Shown here: piece by piece, positions 9,020 through 17,637 of the stretch | How the letters are laid out: each line of letters begins with the position of its first letter | How positions within the stretch are numbered: the stretch's first letter is position 1 | Source of the DNA: Aquimarina acroporae | GTDB lineage: Bacteria; Bacteroidota; Bacteroidia; Flavobacteriales; Flavobacteriaceae | Reading direction: 5' to 3' | NCBI RefSeq assembly: GCF_023195925.1 | Contig: NZ_JALPRE010000003.1 | Location: 682,001 to 746,000, forward strand | DNA: 64,000 bases | Translations under genes and position numbers: made by a program | Notes under the pieces: model-generated | Told to the model about the DNA's origin: nothing | Seen by the model: only the letters and a program-made list of their open reading frames with translations | Database searches by the model: none

Positions 9020-12000
9020 TTGTTTTCAAAGGCAGAAAAAACGGCAAAACCATCTGTGAGCATACAACGCAAAACAGAACAAGCTTTTTTTGGTTCTCAA
9101 AAAGAGCAAAGGACTCCTATGTCTGAACCTACCTTTTTTCAGCCAGCCATTCAAACGAAGGTCAAGGTAAATCAGCCCAATGATGTTTATGAAAAAGAAG
9201 CCGATCTTATTGCAGATAGGGTAGTAGGCATGCCAGAAACACAAATTGGCGTGCAACATGTTTCTCCTCCAGAGGTGCAACGCCAGGAAGAAGAACAAGA
9301 AGAGGAAGAAACTATCCAAGCTTCAGAAATTTCTGTTCAACGCATGGAAGATGAAGAACAGGATGCATCAGGAGCTATACAAACGAAACAATTTTCCTTT
9401 ATTCAAAGGGAAAACAATGATACGCAAGCATCTTCAGACGAAGAGGAGGAAACCTTGCAAACATATTCGAGTGAGCGGCCATCTTCTTTATATCATTCAG
9501 ATACGATACAAAGAAGCGGCCGCGGTCCCCCGGTAACTGGTGCGCAGTTTGAAAATCAATTGCACAATTCAACCTCAGGTGGTCGGCCATTATCAGAGCC
9601 GGTCAGTAACTTCATGGAATCCCGTTTTGGGGCAGATTTTAGTGGTGTAAGAATACATACCGACGCGAGCGCTCAACAAATGAGTAAGCAAGTAAATGCT
9701 CATGCTTTTACTTATGGTAACCACATTTACTTTAATAGCGGGAAATACGATCCGGATTCTAGCTCCGGTAAAACACTGCTTGCTCATGAGTTAACACATA
9801 CCATACAGCAAGGAGCATCTCCTATTGCCCAATCTCAAGTACAACGGAAACATTCATTTACCGCGGTACAGAAAAAAACTATTCTTCAACGACAGGTAGC
9901 ACCTCAATTAACGAAAGCTGTAGAGCTTGCCGAAGGGGAGCAAGGAAAAGTCATAGCCAATAAAGAAGGAGCAGATGGCTATCGCTATGGATGGGAACGC
10001 CTCATGGAATATTTCGAAACCACTTTCGGAAAAGACAAAATAGTATCCCAACCAACCGGAGAGAAAAATATTGTCCCAAGACAAAATATTAAGAAGAAAT
10101 CAGAATTCTACGGAAACATCATTGATCATAATGGTAACCTTGGTAAAGGAGATAGAGATGCTATGCCAAGTTGGTGTGGAATATTTGCTTTTTGGGCACT
10201 TAACAAAGCAGGGATACCAATGCCTAAATGGCAATTGGGAGTACCTTTTATTCCACCAGAAGCTTCTTACCCACCAGGATATAAACCTAAACCTGGTGAT
10301 ATTGCCTATAAGGAAAAACGATCGCATTACGGATTGGTCGTTGGTATGGAGGGGCCTAATAGAGTTAAAAGTGTAAATGGAAATACCGCTGGGGATGATA
10401 ACCTTGGGGGCGAGATACAGGTGCAAACCCATGATATCAGTAACTGGCATACATTTTTTAATCCTCTTGTAGCAAAGACTGGAAACCTAAGAGATCCCGA
10501 ACATGGAGATGAAGATACCGAACCTAAAACTTTTAAAGAACTTAGAAAGCTAAAATACAATGTAAGTAGAAAGGCTGAAGCCGAAAATGAAGAAAAAGAA
10601 GAACTGCAACGAAATGAGGAAGAGGAAGAAATACAGGCAAAAGAAGTAACTGAAGAAAAAGAAGAAGAAAACATACAAGCAAAATCTGAAGATTCTGAAG
10701 AAGACCAGGAACAAATTCAACGATCAGAAATAGGAAGTCCAGGTGGTTTCGCTTCTAATGGAGTTGAATATGAATCTGATGATACTCCGGCAGATATTCA
10801 GACCAAGGCCGAAACACCTTTGGCAGGAACCATAAAAGCCAAATCTAATGGTTCTATGATTCAGGGAGGATGGCTTGGTGATGCCTGGAATGCTGTTTCG
10901 GGACTGGCTTCAGATGTTGCAGACCTCATTGAAGAAGGCTTAGATAAGGCCAAAGATTGGCTGTTGGATAAAGTAAGAGATTTTGTAGTAGAAATTCCGG
11001 GCTATACCTTGTTAAGTTATATTCTTGGGTATGATCCAATAACAGGAAGGGATGTTAATAAGACCCCATTGACTTTACTGGATGCAGTACTCGATATTAT
11101 TCCAATAGGAGGAGATACAGTAAAATGGGTGTTAGATTATTTCAAAGCTACGAACCCTGTTGCCAATTGGTTGTTCGATTCTGTAAAACGTTTCAAAGGA
11201 CTCATATCTACAGTAGAATCAAGGTTTGAAAGGTTCTGGAACAGGTTAAGTATCGATGATGTTGGAGATCCCGAAGGAGTAATGAGTGATGTTGCAAATC
11301 TATTCCAATCGGTAGTTACCGATATCGTTTCATTTGTGGATGAGGTTGGAGGAGATTTCTTAACTATGGTTACCGATATTGCTATTAACGTACTAGCAAC
11401 ATTTGTAAAAGAATATTTCCCGAACGCCTATGACTTACTCACGGTATTACTGGGAGAAGACCCTGTTACCAAACAAAAAGTAGATCGCAATGGAACTAAT
11501 ATTTTAAATGCGGGTCTCAAAGTACTAGGTGATCGCGGAACCCAGATCAAGAGCCAGATGATAGAGAATGGCATTTTTGAAAAATGTGCCGGTTGGATCG
11601 ATCGCAGTATCAATTTGGTTTTATCCTTAATTTCTGATGTCGGTAATATCTTCGATTCGTTATGGGAGGCCGTAACTTTCGATTCTCTATTTACGCCTAT
11701 TGAGACCTTTACAAAAATAGCAGATGCATTCTTAACTCCGATAGAGCGAATTACCACATTCATCACCGATGCAATGATAGAATTGCTGGCAATTCTTCGA
11801 GAAGCTTTGGTGTCTAAGTTAAGCGAATTTGCCAAAAAACAAAGAGGATACTTCCTGGTAACTGTACTCATTGGAAAAGATCCATTTACAGGTGATAAGG
11901 TTCGTAGAAATACCGAAAATATTATTCATGGTTTCTTCAGCCTAATGGCAGATGGTGAGGCGCAGTTCCAGCAGATGAAAGAAAGCGGTAAAATCGATAA

Positions 12001-14248
12001 GATGACCCAAAAAATTAATAAGGCGGTCAAACGTCTAGGGTTTACCGTCGAGTATGTTCTTGGGCTGTTTACCAGTTTATGGGAGTCTATGGATTGGAAA
12101 GACTTCTTAAATCCTCTCGGTGTCTTTAAGAAAATCTTCAATACCTTCAAAGATCCGGTAATTAGACTGGTGAAATTTGTGATAACTATTGTGAAAATTG
12201 CTATCGAAATATTACTCATAGCAATGAATTTCCCATTCGATACGGTGAATAATATTATTCAACGTTCTATGGAAGCCTTCGGAAATATAAAACGAGATCC
12301 AATCGGGTTCCTCAAAAACATCCTTAAAGGTATTAAACAAGGTTTTGTACAATTCTTCGATAATATTCTTAAGCACTTGATGAAAGGACTAGCCACTTGG
12401 CTCTTCGGTTCTCTCGGTGGTTTAGGTATAAAAATGCCTCCTGACCTAAGCTTCAAAAGTATCCTGAATCTTGTTCTTGATATTTTAGGAATTAGCGTTG
12501 ACAAAATCATGGAGCGAGTATGGATCAAACTTACCGAGCAAATTGGAGAAGAAAAAGTTGCCAAAATTAAAGGAGCAGTAGATAAACTCACCGGTATATG
12601 GGCTTTTGTAAAAGATGTAATAGAACGTGGGCCAATTGCAATTTGGGAGTATGTGCAGGAGAAATTAAGTGAGCTTTGGAATATGGTACTCGATGCTGCT
12701 AAGAATTGGATCATGACTAAGGTGATAGAATCTGTGGTTACCAAATTGTTAAGCATGCTTGATCCTACAGGAATTATGGCAGTAATCAATAGTGTTATTG
12801 CGATTTATAAAGCGATTCAATCCTTTATAGAGCACCTGAAAGCAATGCTTGAGATTCTAAATTCTTTTGTAAACGGTGTTGCGGAAATTGCAGCCGGTAA
12901 TATAAAAGTGGCAGCAGACTTTCTTGAAGGAGCAATGGCCAAAGGGATTCCTGTGCTTATTGGTTTCTTAGCAAACCAGGTAGGACTGGGAGATATTGGT
13001 AAGAAACTAGCAGAAATTATCGGTAAAGTAAGAGAAAAAATCACCGAAGGGATAGATTGGTTAGTAGGCAAAGCTCTTAAAATAGGTATGCCAATAATAA
13101 ATGGAGTGCTTAAAGCTATTGAGTTTGGTGAAGACTTGGTAGAGAAAGGCAAGGAGAAGGTTAAAGGAGCAATAGACAAAATAACGCAATGGTGGAAGAA
13201 GAAAAAGACATTTAAAGGTGCCGATGGGAAATCTCATAAATTATTCTTTAGCGGAGATGAAAATAATGCAGTACTAACAGTAGCTAGTGATCCTACACCA
13301 GTTACAGCGTTTTTGAATAAAACTAAAAGTAAAAATACAGATGAAAACATGACAGAAACGATCAATCAGGCAGTGAATTTATCAACTGAAATTGATGGAA
13401 TACAAGCTGAGTTAAAAACTACTAAAGACAACGCGAAGAAGAAGGATCTGAATAATAAGTTAGACTCCAAAATGTCAGCCTTAACTCCTTCTATAAGTAA
13501 ACTTATGGGATCAAATCAAGCAACACAACCATTCCCAGATATAACCGAAGAGGTTCCATTCAACATGGGAGATGAACCGCATCATGCTAGATGGGTTACC
13601 ACAAGTGGTGTAACAGAAATTACAATGGCTAGTGATTTGAGAATTGTATTACCTCTTTACTTGCAAAAGGGGATGGAACAACTTGACTTGATGCCTAAAT
13701 TCACTGGGAAAAGAACTATTAAAAGAAAACTGGACACTTCTTACAGAAGAGTTAATGAAGATGCAGTTAGAAGATATATTGAAGATTGGAATATGGGAGC
13801 TAAAACTGGATCTAGAGGAGAGTCTCAATTGGATTTTATCAGAAAGAAATTAATAGAAGCTGTTGAACCTTTACAAAGTTTGGTAGTAGGAAGTAAGACA
13901 ATACCAGCAATCGTAGGATTATTCGATTTATTAAATAAGAATACTAGTATGCCAGGCCCATATTCATCAATACCTGACCCTGCTAGTGTGGCACCATTTG
14001 GAGAGTTTTCAAGTTCCCAGAGAACAAAAATTCTCAATGAAAACATGGCAAATAATGGAGGGAAAATAGTTTCAGACTGTAATTCTTCTGAGATTTTACA
14101 TGATAATGATCCTAATGATGATTTAAAAGCGAATATTGATCATATATATCCAAGAGCGAAAGGAGGGAGTAATAGCTATACTAATGCACAAGTAATTTCT
14201 AGAGCAGATAATTTAAGAAAAAGTGATACTAAGGAAGGGTGTCCATAA
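9020..14248 (+). CDS. Giant eCIS cargo/toxin: DUF4157 + CHAP-like amidase + repeat region + C-terminal HNH nuclease
   Basis: 1742 residues from a TTG start 3 bp after the tape-measure stop. The upstream segment with FFQPAIQTK and YEKEADLIADRV is the usual leader of eCIS DUF4157 proteins, so the first ATG at 9119 is too late. Modules in order: acidic 'IQ/VQR' linkers; DUF4157 (about 185-265) with HELTH at 256-260; an NlpC/CHAP-like domain (about 300-490) with candidate catalytic C386 in WCGIFAFW, H436 in SHYGLVVG and N453/N455 in SVNGNT; a second acidic linker; a long helical region with three repeats marked by DPxT at 672, 814 and 954; a pre-toxin module near 1398 (DGKSHKLFFSG); and a C-terminal HNH motif with H1708, N1722 and N1731 (DHIYPRAKGGSN ... 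RADNLRKS). This is the build of a loaded effector whose last domain is the toxic tip. No immunity gene follows. Confidence 0.85.
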   Translation: MFSKAEKTAKPSVSIQRKTEQAFFGSQKEQRTPMSEPTFFQPAIQTKVKVNQPNDVYEKEADLIADRVVGMPETQIGVQHVSPPEVQRQEEEQEEEETIQASEISVQRMEDEEQDASGAIQTKQFSFIQRENNDTQASSDEEEETLQTYSSERPSSLYHSDTIQRSGRGPPVTGAQFENQLHNSTSGGRPLSEPVSNFMESRFGADFSGVRIHTDASAQQMSKQVNAHAFTYGNHIYFNSGKYDPDSSSGKTLLAHELTHTIQQGASPIAQSQVQRKHSFTAVQKKTILQRQVAPQLTKAVELAEGEQGKVIANKEGADGYRYGWERLMEYFETTFGKDKIVSQPTGEKNIVPRQNIKKKSEFYGNIIDHNGNLGKGDRDAMPSWCGIFAFWALNKAGIPMPKWQLGVPFIPPEASYPPGYKPKPGDIAYKEKRSHYGLVVGMEGPNRVKSVNGNTAGDDNLGGEIQVQTHDISNWHTFFNPLVAKTGNLRDPEHGDEDTEPKTFKELRKLKYNVSRKAEAENEEKEELQRNEEEEEIQAKEVTEEKEEENIQAKSEDSEEDQEQIQRSEIGSPGGFASNGVEYESDDTPADIQTKAETPLAGTIKAKSNGSMIQGGWLGDAWNAVSGLASDVADLIEEGLDKAKDWLLDKVRDFVVEIPGYTLLSYILGYDPITGRDVNKTPLTLLDAVLDIIPIGGDTVKWVLDYFKATNPVANWLFDSVKRFKGLISTVESRFERFWNRLSIDDVGDPEGVMSDVANLFQSVVTDIVSFVDEVGGDFLTMVTDIAINVLATFVKEYFPNAYDLLTVLLGEDPVTKQKVDRNGTNILNAGLKVLGDRGTQIKSQMIENGIFEKCAGWIDRSINLVLSLISDVGNIFDSLWEAVTFDSLFTPIETFTKIADAFLTPIERITTFITDAMIELLAILREALVSKLSEFAKKQRGYFLVTVLIGKDPFTGDKVRRNTENIIHGFFSLMADGEAQFQQMKESGKIDKMTQKINKAVKRLGFTVEYVLGLFTSLWESMDWKDFLNPLGVFKKIFNTFKDPVIRLVKFVITIVKIAIEILLIAMNFPFDTVNNIIQRSMEAFGNIKRDPIGFLKNILKGIKQGFVQFFDNILKHLMKGLATWLFGSLGGLGIKMPPDLSFKSILNLVLDILGISVDKIMERVWIKLTEQIGEEKVAKIKGAVDKLTGIWAFVKDVIERGPIAIWEYVQEKLSELWNMVLDAAKNWIMTKVIESVVTKLLSMLDPTGIMAVINSVIAIYKAIQSFIEHLKAMLEILNSFVNGVAEIAAGNIKVAADFLEGAMAKGIPVLIGFLANQVGLGDIGKKLAEIIGKVREKITEGIDWLVGKALKIGMPIINGVLKAIEFGEDLVEKGKEKVKGAIDKITQWWKKKKTFKGADGKSHKLFFSGDENNAVLTVASDPTPVTAFLNKTKSKNTDENMTETINQAVNLSTEIDGIQAELKTTKDNAKKKDLNNKLDSKMSALTPSISKLMGSNQATQPFPDITEEVPFNMGDEPHHARWVTTSGVTEITMASDLRIVLPLYLQKGMEQLDLMPKFTGKRTIKRKLDTSYRRVNEDAVRRYIEDWNMGAKTGSRGESQLDFIRKKLIEAVEPLQSLVVGSKTIPAIVGLFDLLNKNTSMPGPYSSIPDPASVAPFGEFSSSQRTKILNENMANNGGKIVSDCNSSEILHDNDPNDDLKANIDHIYPRAKGGSNSYTNAQVISRADNLRKSDTKEGCP

Positions 14249-14263
14249 ATCCAAAGTTAAAAA

Positions 14264-15433
14264 ATGAAACGTAAATCATTCAGAAGAAGGAAAAGCAGCA
14301 AAAAGCAGCAACCTTCAAAAAAACAGCAACAGAACGATCAATTCTTCGAATGCCAGGTGCAACGCAAATGTGAGAAATGTGAAGACGAAGAAAAAAAGAA
14401 TGTTCAAAAAAAATCTGATGGGCAATCCAATAGTTCAAAGAGTTTTTTCGGTCACTATATGAATACCATACACAGCAAAGGAAGCAACCTTTCAAAAAAT
14501 AATAGAACATTTTTTGAGAGTAGAATGCATGATAATTTCGGTGATGTAAAATTACACAATGACAAAGAGTCGGCCAATGCCGCCAAAGAAATAGGTGCAA
14601 AGGCCTTTACCTGGAAAAATCATATCGTACTTAATGGAGCATATTACAACGAAGGAACTATTGAAGGTAAACAATTATTGGCCCATGAGTTGAAACATGT
14701 TCAGCAACAAAAGAATGGAGCCTTTACCATTCAGATGATGCCCGAGGATGAAAATGCATCTCCTGCAAATAAAGAAGAGGAGAGTATGGAATCTACTGGT
14801 GAAGAAGGTGTACAACAAGCATCAAATGCAGATGCTATGGCCATGGAGAAAGAAGCAGAAAAAGAAGAGGAGATGGTAATGACACCAGAGAGTTTACCAG
14901 ATTTTCAAACTTTTGGGAAAGCTTTCACTAAAACAGCTTATGCAAATTCAGTAAATTTTGAAGGTAGAACCGATGCAACTTTTAATGGAGGAGTAGGCTC
15001 TACAAGAAATTTGAGAAGAACACCTTCTGAAGACTGTGCAAATTGTGCAGAGGGTGATTGTTGGCATTATACAGGGCAGTTACAGATCAATTACAGTGTT
15101 TCTACAAGTGTTACTTTGCCCGATGTCCCCGAGGGATTAACCGAGTGTCAACATGAACGTGTTCGAAATGCGATTGACAATGTCTTGGCTCCTCATGAAC
15201 AGGATCATGTAGATGCGTTCAATCAATATAATGGCAGTGTAACTTTACCTATTGATTATACCGGGTGCAGTGCCGGTATTCAAGACTATGTACAAGGTTT
15301 ACACGAAGCCAATGCTGCTTCTAGACAAGCGGCAGCTCAAGCAGCTAGTGATGCATTAGATCCGTTTCACGTAATGGTGGATATGGATTGTGAAGATGAG
15401 TCGTCATCTGCCCCTCCTGAAACCGAAGAATAA
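14264..15433 (+). CDS. Second eCIS cargo candidate: DUF4157-type protein with two HExxH motifs
   Basis: 389 residues. A Lys/Arg/Gln-rich start and the CQVQRKCEKCEDEEKKNVQKK-like leader (CxxC) are usual for eCIS DUF4157 proteins. The DUF4157 domain (about 65-155) contains HELKH at 141-145. After an acidic linker (about 155-215) a Cys-containing domain carries a second HExxH, HEQDH at 311-315, followed by VDAFNQYNG, reminiscent of DUF922-type predicted zinc proteases. The C-terminus is Ala-rich and acidic. It starts 15 bp after the HNH cargo and ends on a terminator hairpin. Predicted function: a second effector delivered by the particle, possibly a metalloprotease. The protease activity is inferred from the two motifs only. 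Confidence 0.72.
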   Translation: MKRKSFRRRKSSKKQQPSKKQQQNDQFFECQVQRKCEKCEDEEKKNVQKKSDGQSNSSKSFFGHYMNTIHSKGSNLSKNNRTFFESRMHDNFGDVKLHNDKESANAAKEIGAKAFTWKNHIVLNGAYYNEGTIEGKQLLAHELKHVQQQKNGAFTIQMMPEDENASPANKEEESMESTGEEGVQQASNADAMAMEKEAEKEEEMVMTPESLPDFQTFGKAFTKTAYANSVNFEGRTDATFNGGVGSTRNLRRTPSEDCANCAEGDCWHYTGQLQINYSVSTSVTLPDVPEGLTECQHERVRNAIDNVLAPHEQDHVDAFNQYNGSVTLPIDYTGCSAGIQDYVQGLHEANAASRQAAAQAASDALDPFHVMVDMDCEDESSSAPPETEE

Positions 15434-15456
15434 GGGGTAAAAAACCCTTTTTTGGA
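15432..15456 (+). terminator. Rho-independent terminator after the cargo genes
   Basis: An AAGGG stem pairs with CCCTT across an A-rich loop and is followed by a run of T. It overlaps the stop codon of the second cargo gene. It would separate, or attenuate into, the ATPase gene that starts 58 bp downstream. The stem is short, so partial read-through is likely. Confidence 0.55.
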
Positions 15457-15514
15457 AAAGAGATAAATGCTATCTTCATCAAAATCAGGAGTTACACTTT
15501 TTATATAAGTTCGT

Positions 15515-16876
15515 ATGCAAGTAACAAAAGGTAATCTTAAAATTGTACCAACGTTTGAGGATGACTTCACCCTTTGTCTCCATACTTTACAGGAGATACT
15601 AAAAAAACGTATAACAGCTTCCTTTGGTACACAAAAATTTGATTTGTATGAGTATAAGGAAGGCCCTTTTGTAGCATCTTTAGATGCCGTTTTACAGGTA
15701 GATAAAGCAATTTCATTTGAAGAAAAAATTGTATTACTATTGTCGATTACTCCTTATGTAAAACCAGGCTTCTTAGAAGAAGTAATGGCACAAGCATTAC
15801 CTCAAGGAGGAGACTTTATTGCTTTTGGAGGAGTAAAAGGACAACAGCACCGAGGTATTATTCCTACTGGTGAAACTGCACTTTTCTTGCTTGCCGGAGA
15901 TGATGTGCAAAAGCGATTACAGTATCAAAAAATGTTTGGTAGTGATGCGTTATTTGCTAAACATGGGCTATTACAAGTAGATGGAGTTTCTAACGGAGAA
16001 CCAAATATGAGTGGTAGGTTGTTACCAGATGCCGATTGGCTAGAATTGATATTATTGGGTAAAGAAGCTTCTCCTGTTCACAGTGCAGAATTTCCAGCCC
16101 GAAAAATAACCACTTCCATGGTATGGGATGATTTGGTGCTGCATCCACAAACCAGAGAACAAATAACGGATATTCAAACCTGGATGACCTATCATAAAAA
16201 GGTGTTTAAAGATCCTGCCTTTGGAAGAAAAATAAAACCAGGGTATCGTGTTCTGTTTTATGGAAAACCTGGAACAGGAAAAACGTTAACCGCTTCGCTT
16301 TTGGGTAAAAAGTTTGATATCCCGGTTTATAGAATTGATTTATCTCTGGTGATTTCAAAATATATTGGTGAGACCGAAAAACATATTGAACTTGTTTTTT
16401 CTCGGGCAGAACGCAAGCGTTGGGTTTTGTTTTTTGATGAAGCCGATGCGTTATTTCATAAAAGAGTAGGTGTAAATACCTCTAATGATAGAGCTGCCAA
16501 TCAGGAAGTTTCATATTTGTTACAACGTATCGAAGACTTTGAGGGACTGTTAATATTGGCTTCCAATTTTAAAAATAATATAGATGATGCTTTTTTAAGA
16601 CGTTTTCATAATATCGTACATTTCCCAATGCCTGGAATTACAGAACGGCATAAATTATGGAAGAAAAGTTTGCCAGAGAGTATTGGATATGAAAACAATA
16701 TTGATTGGAAAGAGATAGCCGAGAAATACGAAATCACAGGAGCCGAGATTGTAAATGTAATGTATTATGCTACACTGAAAGCATATTCCAGAGGGAGTGA
16801 TCTAATATTACAAGACGATATTTTTGAGGGTATTAGAAAAGAGTTTAAAAAACAAGATAAAACCTTCTCTTACTAA
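15515..16876 (+). CDS. eCIS AAA+ ATPase (Afp15-like)
   Basis: 453 residues. An N-terminal domain of about 200 residues is followed by a single AAA+ module: Walker A GKPGTGKT, pore-loop/sensor region KYIGETEKHIE, Walker B VLFFDEADALF, sensor ILASNFKNNID and an arginine pair AFLRRF. Length and layout match the AAA+ ATPase that belongs to nearly every eCIS cluster. In Afp/PVC-type systems it is required for particle production or cargo loading and is cytosolic. It is the last eCIS gene here; the LytTR gene on the other strand stops 5 bp beyond. No cap/terminator-protein (Afp16-like) gene follows, so that gene must be elsewhere. Confidence 0.9.
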   Translation: MQVTKGNLKIVPTFEDDFTLCLHTLQEILKKRITASFGTQKFDLYEYKEGPFVASLDAVLQVDKAISFEEKIVLLLSITPYVKPGFLEEVMAQALPQGGDFIAFGGVKGQQHRGIIPTGETALFLLAGDDVQKRLQYQKMFGSDALFAKHGLLQVDGVSNGEPNMSGRLLPDADWLELILLGKEASPVHSAEFPARKITTSMVWDDLVLHPQTREQITDIQTWMTYHKKVFKDPAFGRKIKPGYRVLFYGKPGTGKTLTASLLGKKFDIPVYRIDLSLVISKYIGETEKHIELVFSRAERKRWVLFFDEADALFHKRVGVNTSNDRAANQEVSYLLQRIEDFEGLLILASNFKNNIDDAFLRRFHNIVHFPMPGITERHKLWKKSLPESIGYENNIDWKEIAEKYEITGAEIVNVMYYATLKAYSRGSDLILQDDIFEGIRKEFKKQDKTFSY

Positions 16877-16881
16877 TTAGA

Positions 16882-17631
16882 TCATCTATGTAGCCTATCT
16901 AAAATTTCCATTACCTCATTCTTTTTTCTTACCGATACTGGTATATTTTCACCATTCTTAAGCATAAGATAACCACCGTCTGTTTTTATAAAAGCACTGA
17001 TACATTGTAGGTTGACTAGATGACTTTGATGAACCCTCAAGAACTGATAGCTTTTGAGCATATCTGCAAAATACTTCAAAGTTTTGGTCACAAAAATCTT
17101 TTGTCCGTCCTGCAGGTAAAAAATCGTATTGTTGCTATCAGACTCACATCTTATGATATCGTCAAGATTTACAATAATGATCTTATCTAAAGTGTGTAGT
17201 GAGATTTTATCGGGTTTACGTTCAGGAGCAGATAAGGTATCTTTAAGAATATTTAAACGCTCTTTATTAGGCTGAATTTGTTGTTTTGCTTTTTCTACTG
17301 CCTGCGCCAATTCCTCATTAGAATAAGGTTTTAGCACATAGTCGATAGCGGCAAATTTGAAAGCTCTAATCGCATATTCATCACTAGCGGTAACGAAAAT
17401 AATTTTCGATTTTAATTCTGGAAAAATTTCTAAAACATCAAAACCAGTACCGTCTCCCAGCATAATATCTAGAAAAAGAATATCAGGTTCAGTATTTCGT
17501 AGAGATTTTGCAGCTTCTACTACACTTTGTGCGGTATCAATAATTTTAATTTCGGGGTGGTTAGATTCCAGATCACTTTTTAAAAGTTTGAGTGCATCTG
17601 GCATATCTTCTACAATAATAGCTGTTAGCAT
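16882..17631 (-). CDS. LytTR-family response regulator
   Basis: 249 residues. The receiver domain (1-120) has the acidic pocket ED at 8-9, phosphoacceptor D55 in LFLDIMLGDG and the conserved Lys in VLKPY. The C-terminal LytTR DNA-binding domain (about 150-249) contains IRCESDSNNTIFYL and FLRVHQSHLVNL. It is encoded 6 bp downstream of the sensor kinase on the same strand, so the pair forms one operon and a cognate system. It runs convergently into the eCIS ATPase gene with a 5-bp gap. A role in eCIS control is possible from position but is not shown by any site in the sequence. Confidence 0.93.
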   Translation of the reverse strand: MLTAIIVEDMPDALKLLKSDLESNHPEIKIIDTAQSVVEAAKSLRNTEPDILFLDIMLGDGTGFDVLEIFPELKSKIIFVTASDEYAIRAFKFAAIDYVLKPYSNEELAQAVEKAKQQIQPNKERLNILKDTLSAPERKPDKISLHTLDKIIIVNLDDIIRCESDSNNTIFYLQDGQKIFVTKTLKYFADMLKSYQFLRVHQSHLVNLQCISAFIKTDGGYLMLKNGENIPVSVRKKNEVMEILDRLHR

Positions 17632-17637
17632 AATAGT

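Noticed and set aside
10327..10674. Ser-rich reading frame on the minus strand
   Set aside because: It is the antisense of the acidic Glu-rich linker of the cargo protein; composition alone explains it.
1..16876. Prophage
   Set aside because: Contractile-tail baseplate genes are present, but there is no capsid, portal, terminase or integrase, while DUF4157 cargo and AAA+ ATPase are eCIS hallmarks.
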